Part shown: positions 42,666-50,989 of the stretch, piece after piece
Position numbering within the stretch: position 1 is the stretch's first letter
Layout: every line of letters starts with the position of its first letter
Assembly: GCF_002860325.1 (NCBI RefSeq)
Contig: NZ_PKOJ01000005.1
Location: forward strand, 248,001-312,000
Source of the DNA: Neptunicoccus cionae
GTDB lineage: Bacteria; Pseudomonadota; Alphaproteobacteria; Rhodobacterales; Rhodobacteraceae
DNA: 64,000 bases
Direction of reading: 5' to 3'
Translations under genes and position numbers: made by a program
The notes under the pieces: generated by a model
The model's input: the letters and a program-made list of their open reading frames with translations, nothing else
The model's database searches: none
What the model was told of the DNA's origin: nothing

Positions 42666-43856
42666 TTACGCGCCCTGTGCTTTCTTCCAATCCCGTTTAA
42701 CTTTTTTGGCGAGCGACCATTTGTGCACTTCGGTCGGTCCGTCATAAATTCTGAACGCCCGTATCTCGCGGAAGACCTGTTCGACGATTGTGTCGCCGGA
42801 CACGCCCTGCCCGCCCATCACCTGAACGCAGCGGTCGGCAACGCGCATCAGCGCTTCGGAAACGGCGACTTTCGTCATGGAGCTTTCGACCGTGCCCAGA
42901 ACACCGGTATCCAGTACATCCGCGCACCAATAAACCATCTGTTCGGCCTGCTTCAGGTCGATCATGTTTTCAGCCAGCATAAAGCCGACACCTTCGTGAT
43001 CCACCAGCGGCTTGCCAAAGGCCATGCGGCGGTTGGCATAATCGCTCGCGATCTCGTTCGCGCGGATCGCAGCCCCGAGCCAGCGCATGCAATGGGTCAG
43101 GCGCGCAGGCGACAGACGGACCTGAGCATAGCGGAACCCTTCACCGCTTTCGCCCAGCATCTGGCTTGCCGGAACCCGCAAATTGTCGATATTGATGACC
43201 GAATGTCCACCGATCATGGAATTGTCGATGGTGTCCAGCACCCTTTCGATCCGGATCGCGGGATCGGGCAGATCGACAAGGAACATGCAGGCCCCGTCCT
43301 CGGATTTGGCCATTACGATGCCCAGTCCTGCCCCGTCGGCCCCCGTGATAAGCGTCTTGCGCCCGTTGATGACCCAGTGGTTCCCGTCCATTTTACAGGT
43401 CGTCTGCATCATCATCGGGTCTGACCCGGCACCCCCCTCGTCCGCAGGCTCCGTCATGAAAAAGGCAGAACGCATCTTGCCCTCGACCATCGGCTTCAGG
43501 AACCGCTCTTTCATCTCGGCAGAGCCGACCTGACCCAGAAGATACATATTACCTTCGTCGGGCGCACCCACATTGCACGCGATCGGACCAAGCGGCGAAA
43601 GCCCCGAGCGTATCAGCACACATGCGGTTTCAAGATGGCTCAGGTGCGTGCCGTCGTCCAGAATATGAGGGGTCATCACCCCGGCTTTTCGGGCTGCCTC
43701 TTTCATTTCATCGCCAAGCGCCTCTGTCGGGCCGTGGCTGTTTTTGCGATCGTCCTTTTCATAGGGAACGATCTGCTCGCGCACAAAGCTTTCCACGCGG
43801 TCCGCGATTTGCAATGCCCGTTCGGACATCCGGCTGTTATCAATAGTAAACGTCAT
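42666..43856 (-). CDS. acyl-CoA dehydrogenase, ACAD10/11-like C-terminus
   Basis: A 396-aa dehydrogenase. It has FFMTEPADEGGAGSDPMM (~135), CVQVMGGQGVSGDTIVEQVFREIRAF (~345) and the end motif IYDGPTEVHKWSLAKK. The D-G-P-x-E-V-H form is characteristic of the ACAD10/ACAD11 group rather than YEGTxxI. That group works on 4-hydroxy/phospho acyl-CoA in mammals, so this enzyme is a second candidate partner for the two kinases. ATG 43856 is preferred; 43874 is a possible alternative. Confidence 0.85.
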   Translation of the reverse strand: MTFTIDNSRMSERALQIADRVESFVREQIVPYEKDDRKNSHGPTEALGDEMKEAARKAGVMTPHILDDGTHLSHLETACVLIRSGLSPLGPIACNVGAPDEGNMYLLGQVGSAEMKERFLKPMVEGKMRSAFFMTEPADEGGAGSDPMMMQTTCKMDGNHWVINGRKTLITGADGAGLGIVMAKSEDGACMFLVDLPDPAIRIERVLDTIDNSMIGGHSVINIDNLRVPASQMLGESGEGFRYAQVRLSPARLTHCMRWLGAAIRANEIASDYANRRMAFGKPLVDHEGVGFMLAENMIDLKQAEQMVYWCADVLDTGVLGTVESSMTKVAVSEALMRVADRCVQVMGGQGVSGDTIVEQVFREIRAFRIYDGPTEVHKWSLAKKVKRDWKKAQGA

Positions 43857-43907
43857 TTTTGTGATCCATTTCATGTCATCAGAGCTGTCGGTTCCGGCGC
43901 CTGTTTG

Positions 43908-45455
43908 TCAGCCGCCCGCCCCTGAAGCCCGTTTCCAATATTCGTCCTTAAGCTTTCGTTTGGTAAGTTTACCCGTTGGTGTCCGTGGCAACTCCTTGCG
44001 AAAGTCGATACTCTTTGGCGCCTTGATCCGAGACAGACGGGCGCGGCAGTATTCCATCAGCTCCTCCGCCTTGGCTGGCAAGGGTTCGACACCGCACTCA
44101 AGCTGTACAACCGCTTTGACCTCTTCACCCAAGTCTTCATTGGGAACGCCAAACACGGCAACATCCGCTACGTCGGGATGACAGGCAAGCAAATCTTCCG
44201 TTTCCTGCGGATAGATGTTCACGCCACCGGAAATGATCGTGTAGGACGCGCGATCTGTCAGGAAAAGGAAACCTTCCTCATTCACATGCCCGACATCGCC
44301 CAGCGTTGAACATCCGGGGCGTAAATATGCCTTGGCGGTTTTTTCAGGGTCTGCGCGATAGGAAAACTCTATACCGCTGTCGAAATAGACATCGCCGATC
44401 TCACCAGCAGGCAGTTCCGTCCCGTCCTTGCCGACCACCACTATATCCCCGATCAGCGACCGCCCCACGGTGCCCGGATACTTCAGCCAGTCTTGAGAAG
44501 TTGAAACGGTCACACCATTGGCCTCCGAACCGGCGTAATATTCGATCAGGATCGGCCCCACCCAATCCAAAATCTGCCGCTTGACCTCTTGCGGGCACGG
44601 TGCTGCTGCGTGGAAAATTACTTTGAGCGAGGACAGGTCAGATGCTTCGCGTTCGGCACGGGGCAGACGCAGCATTCGGACAAACATCGTCGGAACAACC
44701 TGAGTATGCGTGACCTGATGTTTCTCAATCAATCGCAGCATTTCACCGGCGTCAAACCGTTCCATGATGATCGATTTACCGCCCAGCATGACCGCCATCA
44801 TCGACGTTCGTAAAGGTGCTGCATGATAAAGCGGGGCCGGAGACAGATAGACACTTTGGCCATCCATATCTGCCATTGTTTCACAAAGCACCGTCATCAG
44901 CGGCGGGATCACTGTGTCGACGGGCGCTTCGGTAAACTCGCGCACCACACCCTTTGGGCGCCCCGTCGTGCCGGAGGAATACAACAGATCAGCGCCCGCC
45001 ATCTCATCATTGACCGGAGCCGTCGGCAGGGAACGCACAAAGGCGTTCCAATCCCGTTCGGCATCGTCACCGGCCCCGCTCACAAAGATGCGAACATCCG
45101 GACAAGCGGTTTGGATCGCAGGTAAAAAACCGGCATACTTCGCGGACACAACCAGTACCTTTGCCGCGCAATCCCCGACGATATAGCTGACTTCCTCTGC
45201 GGTCAGGTGACAACTTATAGCGGTGTAAAACAGTCCCGACCGTTGCGCAGCCCATGTCAGAACAACAAAATCCAGACAGTTTTCAAACAGCAAAGCGATG
45301 TTTTCACCCGGCCCGACACCGAGCGTTCGAAACCCATGCGCCGCCTGATTGGATCGGCTGTCAAGCTGCGCAAAGCTTAGGGTTTCGCCGCTCCCTGCCA
45401 TTTCATAGGCAATTTTATCGGGGGCAATTTTCGCCGTGTAGGACGGATGCTTCAT
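43908..45455 (-). CDS. AMP-dependent acyl-CoA synthetase (FadD-like)
   Basis: A 515-aa ANL ligase. It has A3 LYSSGTTGRPKGV (~160), A5-like EYYAGSEANGV (~300; Ala-Gly-Ser-Glu replaces the usual Gly-Met/Tyr-Thr-Glu), A7/A8 LGDVGHVNEEGF and RASYTIISGGVNIYP (~400) and A10 PTGKLTKRKL (~500). The YAGSEA variant is seen in FadD3/FadD13-type ligases for bulky ring or side-chain acids. First gene of the 45455-38470 operon. Confidence 0.88.
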   Translation of the reverse strand: MKHPSYTAKIAPDKIAYEMAGSGETLSFAQLDSRSNQAAHGFRTLGVGPGENIALLFENCLDFVVLTWAAQRSGLFYTAISCHLTAEEVSYIVGDCAAKVLVVSAKYAGFLPAIQTACPDVRIFVSGAGDDAERDWNAFVRSLPTAPVNDEMAGADLLYSSGTTGRPKGVVREFTEAPVDTVIPPLMTVLCETMADMDGQSVYLSPAPLYHAAPLRTSMMAVMLGGKSIIMERFDAGEMLRLIEKHQVTHTQVVPTMFVRMLRLPRAEREASDLSSLKVIFHAAAPCPQEVKRQILDWVGPILIEYYAGSEANGVTVSTSQDWLKYPGTVGRSLIGDIVVVGKDGTELPAGEIGDVYFDSGIEFSYRADPEKTAKAYLRPGCSTLGDVGHVNEEGFLFLTDRASYTIISGGVNIYPQETEDLLACHPDVADVAVFGVPNEDLGEEVKAVVQLECGVEPLPAKAEELMEYCRARLSRIKAPKSIDFRKELPRTPTGKLTKRKLKDEYWKRASGAGG

Positions 45456-45611
45456 CCTGCGACCGCACTATGGGAAGTTCTGCGATCAACAGAAATCTCA
45501 CCATTCCGCCTGCTGTTGTGAAACATCATCCCCTCCCAAGGCACGTATCAAAACGCTTTTTCCGGTCAGGGAATCCTCCAACAACACCCTGCTTGCCCCC
45601 ATATTTACGCG

Positions 45612-45634
45612 TTGCTTAATTTTAATTCAAGCAA
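45612..45634. promoter_or_regulatory. inverted repeat in divergent promoter region
   Basis: TTGCTT-N11-AAGCAA with an A/T-only core (AATTTTAATTC) in the 324-bp gap 45456-45779 between the synthetase operon and the ABM gene. Placement and symmetry suit a TetR operator, possibly for the regulator at 46249. Nothing else stands out in this gap. Confidence 0.4.
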
Positions 45635-45779
45635 TGCTTTACTTTTTCGGGAAAAATGCAATTCTTCCTACGAAGCATAGAAGTTCGAATTACGCTCGAC
45701 GGTTCCAAAAGGGTCCTTCTGCGTTCCGCATCTTCTTGACCCGAAGAACTGAACCCAAACAGAATGGAGCAATCCAGCC

Positions 45780-46094
45780 ATGTCCAACATTCACGTCATC
45801 GCAGTAATCACGGCCAAACCGGGCCAACGCGCCGCCCTTCTTGAACTGTTCAACCAGAACGTTCCGGCGGTAAAAGCCGAAGAAGGCTGCATCGCATACG
45901 AAGCCACAATCGACACCCAGAATGCCGGCCCGATGCAAACCGAATTCGGACCCGACACATTTGTCGTTGTCGAACAGTGGGAAAGCATGAAGGCGCTTGG
46001 CGCACATGCTGCTGCGCCCCACATGAAAGACTATAGCGCGCGGACCAAAGGCATGGTTGCAGACAGCAAAATCCACATCCTGTCACCGGCATAG
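45780..46094 (+). CDS. antibiotic biosynthesis monooxygenase (ABM)-domain protein
   Basis: A 104-aa dimeric alpha/beta-barrel protein of the ABM/YgiN/LsrG type. It has AVITAKPGQRAALLELF (~9), EEGCIAYEATID (~35), FVVVEQWESMKALGAHAAAPHM (~62). Such proteins are cofactor-free quinol monooxygenases, isomerases or heme-binding proteins. Its position ahead of a TetR and opposite the synthetase operon suggests a role in handling a quinone-like or reactive intermediate. The TetR start is 154 bp downstream. Confidence 0.83.
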   Translation: MSNIHVIAVITAKPGQRAALLELFNQNVPAVKAEEGCIAYEATIDTQNAGPMQTEFGPDTFVVVEQWESMKALGAHAAAPHMKDYSARTKGMVADSKIHILSPA

Positions 46095-46248
46095 GTGCCA
46101 AAACCGAAGTCGCGGGGTGCCTGTACCCACTCCGCGACGAAATCAGGGCGCTATATGCCTGAGCAATTCAATACTTCGATCCAACCCTTTTTCTCGGCCG
46201 CGCTTTGCTGATATTCCTGTCACCACAGACGGCTCAAGAGGCAAGCAC

Positions 46249-46926
46249 ATGGATGAAAATGGCAACCTTAGAAAAGGCGAACGGACCCGTAACCGTTTGA
46301 AAGAAGCCGCGCTGAAGCTTTTTGCCGAAAACGGTTTGGAAAATGTATCGATCCGGGACATCCAGCTTGCGGCGGGACAAAAGAAAAACGGCTCGATAAC
46401 CTATCACTTCTCTTCCCGAGACGCGCTGATCCGTGAACTGGTTCAGGATGTTGGCAAAATTCTTGATGCTGGCAATAATCAACGATTGGACGCGCTGGAG
46501 GCCAACGGCGGTCCACGTTCTGTCCGTGACGTGACAGAGATCATGATCCCATCACTTCCGGACAGCAGCGACATGTCGTCCAAGCAACAGACTTACGGGC
46601 TGCGGTTTTTCACATCTGTTATGTTAAGCCGCCGCGATCTGTTGTTTGAAGCAACCGCCGGTCAGGACCGTGGTACAAGACGCTGTTTTGAAGCCATCCG
46701 GAGTTTGGCACCTGACATGCCGCCCGAAATATTGCGGCAGCGGATGATGTTAACGCTTATGTTCGGGCTTTCGGCAGGTGCATCCATGGAAGCGGCTGCG
46801 AAAGATCAGGATGTTTGGAAGCACCTCTGGGGTCAGGCATCCGCCCGATCCAACCTTGCAGACACAATGGCAGGGATCATTCTGGCGCCAATCTCTGACG
46901 AAACACGCACGATTTTAAAGTCTTGA
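46249..46926 (+). CDS. TetR-family regulator
   Basis: A 225-aa regulator. The HTH is at ~12-60 (RLKEAALKLFAENGLENVSIRDIQLAAGQ); the spacer QKKNGSITYHFSSRDALI is the usual helix-4 entry. The C-terminal ligand domain has the acidic stretch SDMSSKQ and ends near residue 225. ATG 46249 is preceded by AAGAGG; the in-frame Met at 46057 overlaps the ABM gene and is rejected. It may control the flanking synthetase operon (operator at 45612) or the three-gene regulon marked by the 47109/48330/18285 element. Confidence 0.85.
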   Translation: MDENGNLRKGERTRNRLKEAALKLFAENGLENVSIRDIQLAAGQKKNGSITYHFSSRDALIRELVQDVGKILDAGNNQRLDALEANGGPRSVRDVTEIMIPSLPDSSDMSSKQQTYGLRFFTSVMLSRRDLLFEATAGQDRGTRRCFEAIRSLAPDMPPEILRQRMMLTLMFGLSAGASMEAAAKDQDVWKHLWGQASARSNLADTMAGIILAPISDETRTILKS

Positions 46927-46929
46927 TCA

Positions 46930-46942
46930 CGGAAAATTTCCG
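46930..46942. other. short palindrome after tetR stop
   Basis: CGGAAA-A-TTTCCG lies 4 bp after the TetR stop. It is too short and lacks a U-tract for a convincing terminator. The remaining sequence to 47108 shows nothing recognisable. Confidence 0.2.
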
Positions 46943-47108
46943 AGGCTTGGCTCGTAACATTAACTGACGCAGGGGCTACCTGTGACAGCAGATGCGCTTT
47001 TAAGATGGTCAAACATCCGGTGACGGTGCCTGTTGCGGTTTGGTGAAGAATTCCGCCAGAGAACCGCAAATGCCGAGTGCGGCGATGCTCCAGCACCTTA
47101 GAACAAAT

Positions 47109-47129
47109 TATATACAATAGCCGAATACT
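47109..47129. promoter_or_regulatory. shared long operator-like element (copy 2, before quinone oxidoreductase)
   Basis: Fits TATATRNWAWARCCGAAT followed by ACT, 101 bp before the start of the oxidoreductase gene. The second half (ATTCGA at 47159) is at 50 bp instead of the 42 bp seen in the other two copies, and is less well kept. Confidence 0.5.
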
Positions 47130-47209
47130 GTACTCCAATATATCCTGATTATATCCACATTCGAACGTGTTAGGTCAGACAGGACACAACACATCGAAAG
47201 GAACATCCG

Positions 47210-48196
47210 ATGAAAGCCATGGCTCTTTCCGAATACGGCCCCGAAGCCCCCTTCGCGCAGATTGACCTGCCCAAACCGACAGCTGGTGCCGGTCAGGTGA
47301 TCGTGCGTATTGAAGCAACAAGCGTAAACACAATCGACACCATGATCCGCAATATGGGAACCGACCTCGGGTTCGCTCCGAAAGCACCTGCTGTTCTGGG
47401 CATGGATTTTGCCGGTACCATTGAAGAGATTGGTGCAGGCGTGACAGATTTCGCCGTGGGCGACGAAGTATACGGTTGCGCTGGCGGCCTTGCCGATCTT
47501 CAGGGTGCTCTGGCTGAATACATGCCCGCAGACGCGCGACTGATTGCCAAGAAGCCAATATCCCTGTCCATGCGTGAAGCAGCCGCCATTCCGCTTGTGG
47601 GGATCACCGCTTACGAAGGGTTGAAACGGGCAGGCGTGACCGGAGGCCAAAAAGTGCTGGTGCACGGCGGTTCCGGTGGCGTAGGGCATATTGGCGTGCA
47701 ACTGGCACAAGCCTTCGGCGCAGAGGTTTATGCCACGGATGGTGGCGAAGAACGGCTGTCTGTTGTGCGCGAACTCGGGGCGGAGGCCATCGACTTCAAG
47801 GCGGAAACCGTTGAGGATTATGTAGCCAAACACACCGACGGTGCCGGATTTGATGCCGTCCTTGATACTGTGGGCGCCGCCAACCTGACAAACTCTTTCA
47901 ATGCCGTTGCCTTGAACGGGCATGTGGCGACCACTTTGGCACTGGCCGAACTTGACCTGTCGCCCGCGCATCTGAAAGGCGCGTCCCTGCATGTTGTCTT
48001 TATGCTTATCCCGATGCTGCACGACAAAGATCGCGCCGAACATGGCGCGATCCTTGCTGAACTGGCGAGGCTTGTGGACAATGGCGCATTGAAACCGATC
48101 GTAGACGCGCCCCGTTTCACCCTTGAAGAAGTCGGTGCCGCATACGCGCGCCTGAGCAGCGGCAAGGCAATCGGCAAGGTTGTTATTGAAGTCTGA
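47210..48196 (+). CDS. zinc-free medium-chain oxidoreductase (quinone oxidoreductase-like)
   Basis: A 328-aa MDR-family enzyme that lacks the zinc-ligand Cys cluster, as in NADPH:quinone reductases. The N-terminal GroES-like domain includes VLGMDFAGTIEEIGAGV (~63). The Rossmann domain has VLVHGGSGGVGHIGVQLAQAFG (~150), the nucleotide-binding AxxGxxG type. The C-terminal LSSGKAIGKVVIEV is the family ending. Likely reduces a quinone or an alpha,beta-unsaturated carbonyl with NADPH. It precedes a strong terminator, so it is transcribed on its own. Confidence 0.88.
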   Translation: MKAMALSEYGPEAPFAQIDLPKPTAGAGQVIVRIEATSVNTIDTMIRNMGTDLGFAPKAPAVLGMDFAGTIEEIGAGVTDFAVGDEVYGCAGGLADLQGALAEYMPADARLIAKKPISLSMREAAAIPLVGITAYEGLKRAGVTGGQKVLVHGGSGGVGHIGVQLAQAFGAEVYATDGGEERLSVVRELGAEAIDFKAETVEDYVAKHTDGAGFDAVLDTVGAANLTNSFNAVALNGHVATTLALAELDLSPAHLKGASLHVVFMLIPMLHDKDRAEHGAILAELARLVDNGALKPIVDAPRFTLEEVGAAYARLSSGKAIGKVVIEV

Positions 48197-48222
48197 TTGG
48201 ATTTCAACTCCGACACAGAACC

Positions 48223-48256
48223 GGCGTGGTGGGCGAGATGCTCACCGCGCCTTTTT
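48223..48256 (+). terminator. rho-independent terminator
   Basis: GGCG.GGTGGGC pairs with GCTCACC.CGCC (one G.U and one mismatch) around a 5-nt loop, followed immediately by CTTTTTATT. It lies 26 bp after the oxidoreductase stop. Confidence 0.85.
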
Positions 48257-48329
48257 ATTGTCAGGGCTTGCGGACGCAACCCGAATTCCGGTGTTGCCCC
48301 CTTTGTGAGACACTCACGGCCATTAAAAT

Positions 48330-48390
48330 TATATAGTAAAACCGAATACTAATTCAATTTTCACGCCATTTATTCGAAATCAACTACATA
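48330..48390. promoter_or_regulatory. shared long operator-like element (copy 3, before 2OG oxygenase)
   Basis: Fits TATATRNWAWARCCGAAT and is followed 42 bp later by TTATTCGAAATCAACTACATA, which is a diverged inverted copy of the first half. The two halves make a large, interrupted inverted repeat 112 bp before the oxygenase ATG. Confidence 0.6.
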
Positions 48391-48441
48391 ATATCTGTTG
48401 AACATCACTGATGAACCAGACCAAACAAAGGATAACCTTCC

Positions 48442-49353
48442 ATGTCACTCAACGCGCTCCAACACGCCCGCGCTGTACCCAGACCTTCGCGCGAAGAAAT
48501 GCTCCACCGCGATGTATCCGTCCAGCACTTCTGGTCCCAGAACCGTGACCTGTTCGAACAAGCATGGTCCGAATGGGAAACAGGGAAAGGGGCGGAATTA
48601 CCCCAACTCGACACCTCTCTGTTTGATCCCCAACTGCGCGCGGCTGTAGAACAGGCGTGGGCGGACCCGACCACTGAAACCGGAGTAAAAGACCGGTGGG
48701 AAGAGGTTTTTCCCGGTGTATACCGCACACAATTCTTTAACGTTGAACGCCTTTCTGCCCTGCGCGATTATCTCGACGGGGTAGCGGATGCCGGAATTCC
48801 CTTGCGTCCGCCCTATGGTATCGTGCTCAACCGTGGCGGCGCGATGCTGGACCCCCGTTCTGAAGGCTATCTTGCTGCCCCCGGTTTCCAGAGCTTCTAC
48901 CGCACGCTGATGGACCAATACATGCGTCCCGTTTCGCGACTGCTTTTTCCGGATGTAACGGGCTATGACAGCCAGACTTTTGGCTTTTCGATCCGCTGGC
49001 AGGCCAGCAAAGACACTTCGCTGCGCCCCCATACTGATGCATCTGCTGTTACGCTGAACATAAACCTGAACCTGCCAGACGAAGATTATTCTGGTTCCGC
49101 AGTAAGTTTTATCGATCCGGTGTCTCGCAAGGTAGAGAAACTGACCTTCGAGCCGGGCACTGCCCTGATCCACCACGGCAGCGTGCCTCATGCGTCCGAA
49201 CCGATCACTGCGGGCGAACGTTACAATTTTGTCCTGTGGCTATACGGTGAACACGGGCAAATCCCGCAACCTGGCGCGCCCATACGCCAGATCACTCCGA
49301 AGGAGAGATGGAGCCTTCCAGCAACAGAATCCGACGGCTTCGCGCCATTCTAA
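48442..49353 (+). CDS. 2-oxoglutarate/Fe(II)-dependent oxygenase family protein
   Basis: A 303-aa protein with the jelly-roll iron site. It has His-x-Asp in LRPHTDASAVTLNINL (~195), distal His in HHGSVPHASEPITAGERYNFVLWLYGE (~246-262), with the Arg expected to hold 2-oxoglutarate. The family hydroxylates a wide range of small molecules. ATG 48442 has a modest SD (GGATAACC). It is a single-gene unit between two terminators, with the long shared operator upstream. The substrate is unknown. Confidence 0.82.
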   Translation: MSLNALQHARAVPRPSREEMLHRDVSVQHFWSQNRDLFEQAWSEWETGKGAELPQLDTSLFDPQLRAAVEQAWADPTTETGVKDRWEEVFPGVYRTQFFNVERLSALRDYLDGVADAGIPLRPPYGIVLNRGGAMLDPRSEGYLAAPGFQSFYRTLMDQYMRPVSRLLFPDVTGYDSQTFGFSIRWQASKDTSLRPHTDASAVTLNINLNLPDEDYSGSAVSFIDPVSRKVEKLTFEPGTALIHHGSVPHASEPITAGERYNFVLWLYGEHGQIPQPGAPIRQITPKERWSLPATESDGFAPF

Positions 49354-49380
49354 GACACTTGGGACTGCGATTCCCAAAAT

Positions 49381-49420
49381 GGCTCGGGCGGTCTTTCTGC
49401 CCGGGCCTTTCCTTCTTTTT
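49381..49420 (+). terminator. rho-independent terminator
   Basis: GGC.CGGGC and GCCCG.GCC form an 8-bp stem (one wobble) with a 9-nt loop, followed by TTTCCTTCTTTTTT. It ends the oxygenase transcript. The rest of the 445-bp gap 49354-49798 holds the inverted repeat at 49577 and the repA promoter region. Confidence 0.82.
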
Positions 49421-49576
49421 TACGACGTTTCCATTTTAAAGAGGCAACGCTTCTTTACTGCGAAATTTGTTGAACCACCCCGCCCCCATCCAGCTTTCGC
49501 GATTCGAAATCCGGCCCTCACGTCCATTTGTTGCGGTGTGAAAGACTTTAGATACTAAATGTTGCGCGGCCGTTGC

Positions 49577-49601
49577 GTTAACCTTAGATTGTAAGGTTAA
49601 C
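49577..49601. repeat. perfect inverted repeat upstream of repA (operator or parS candidate)
   Basis: GTTAACCTTA and TAAGGTTAAC, 10 bp each, are separated by GATTG. It lies about 200 bp before repA. repABC replicons carry symmetric sites there that bind RepA (autorepression) or RepB (centromere). The GTT...AAC ends resemble the published parS pattern of the family. Confidence 0.6.
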
Positions 49602-49798
49602 AATAACTTACTCCTTCAATCCGGTTAATTGCGTCTACCCCCGAAAACAAAGCAGGACAGGGTGCGCAAAAAATGGTTGATTGGGGATAACTTGCGTGTC
49701 ATGAGGTTAGTAGTCGCAAAAATCCGTAAATAACGCGGTTTGGCGACGAAAGCAAAATGACCCAATAAGAGGTCGGTAAGGGCAGAGCGAACACAATA

Positions 49799-50989
49799 AT
49801 GGCAACAGAACACCCGAATTCCATCGCTGCATCAATTGCATCAAATGCTGCCCGCCTGTCGGAAGCGTTGAACAATCATATGCGCAACAGCTTCCAGCCG
49901 GAAAGTAGAAAAACGCTGCGCAAATTCCACCCTGCGGAAGTGTCGGAGCTGACCGGAATCAGCATGTCGAATCTGCGCACACGGCATCAGGAGGGCGACT
50001 TCCCCGATGTAGAGACCGATTCAAGGGGTCGCAGGCTCTATACTGCGGAAGAAATAGACCAGATCCGCCATGTCATGGCCAAAACCGGACGCAACGGAGA
50101 GGCCTACCTCCCCGGGCGGCGGGAAGGCGATGGTCTTCAGGTGATCTCTATCGTCAACTTCAAAGGTGGTTCCAGTAAAACCACCAGCGCGATCCATCTC
50201 GCCCAGCGGTATGCCTTGCGGGGCTACAGGGTTCTGGCAATAGATATGGACCCGCAAGCTAGCTTGACGACTATGTTCGGATATCGACCGGAGATTGAAT
50301 TCGCAGAGAGCGGTACAATCTATGATGCATTAAAATATGAAGATCCGGTCCCTCTCAGTCAGGTTGTCCGGAAGACATATTTCCACAACCTCGACCTCGC
50401 ACCGGCCGGTTTGCTGTTGTCCGAATATGAAACTGAAACCGCCTATGCGCTCCAGCATAAACTTGATCCACCTTTCACACAGCGGCTCGCCATTGCTCTG
50501 GACGAGATCGAGTCGCAGTACGATCTGGTCATTATCGATTGTCCCCCGCAGCTCGGCTTTACCACAATGACAGCGCTTCTGGCATCGACGGGTCTTTTGA
50601 TTACAGTCGTCCCCAGTATGCTTGACGTGGCTTCAATGGCCCAATTCCTTGAAATGGCTGGAGAAACTGTTCAGACACTGGAGGAGGCCGCCGGACCGAT
50701 CGATTGGAATTTCCTAAAATTCCTCGTCGCACGGTACGAGCCTACAGATGTTCCACAATCCCAAATGGCGGGCTTTCTGCGGTCCATTCTGCTGGATCAG
50801 GTGCTCAACACGCCAATGTTGAAATCCACCGCGATTTCCGATGCAGGGATGACCCAACAAACGATTTATGAACTTGAACCGTCACAGGTCGTCAAGAAAA
50901 CGCTAAGCCGCATTCTGGAAAGCGTGAACGGCGTGGCCGATGAATTCGAGAAAACGATCCAACATGCATGGGGAAGGGAGACTGACTGA
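49799..50989 (+). CDS. repA: plasmid partitioning ATPase RepA (ParA family)
   Basis: A 396-aa ParA-type ATPase of repABC replicons. The N-terminal HTH (~40-95, EVSELTGISMSNLRTRHQEGDFP) is used for operon autoregulation. The deviant Walker A KGGSSKTT is at ~122-129, Walker A' DMDPQASLT at ~152 and Walker B LVIIDCPPQLG at ~245. It segregates the replicon together with RepB bound at parS. The stop overlaps the repB start by one base (TGATG), as usual for the operon. The SD is weak. Confidence 0.95.
   Translation: MATEHPNSIAASIASNAARLSEALNNHMRNSFQPESRKTLRKFHPAEVSELTGISMSNLRTRHQEGDFPDVETDSRGRRLYTAEEIDQIRHVMAKTGRNGEAYLPGRREGDGLQVISIVNFKGGSSKTTSAIHLAQRYALRGYRVLAIDMDPQASLTTMFGYRPEIEFAESGTIYDALKYEDPVPLSQVVRKTYFHNLDLAPAGLLLSEYETETAYALQHKLDPPFTQRLAIALDEIESQYDLVIIDCPPQLGFTTMTALLASTGLLITVVPSMLDVASMAQFLEMAGETVQTLEEAAGPIDWNFLKFLVARYEPTDVPQSQMAGFLRSILLDQVLNTPMLKSTAISDAGMTQQTIYELEPSQVVKKTLSRILESVNGVADEFEKTIQHAWGRETD

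Noticed and set aside
47108-48043. 311-codon minus-strand frame
   Set aside because: Antisense to the oxidoreductase gene with intact nucleotide-binding motifs; His/Gly/Cys-rich composition is an artefact of the opposite strand.
49354-49798. DnaA box-like GGGGATAAC at 49683
   Set aside because: Too far from the TTATNCACA consensus, and the replicon uses RepC, so no DnaA origin is claimed.
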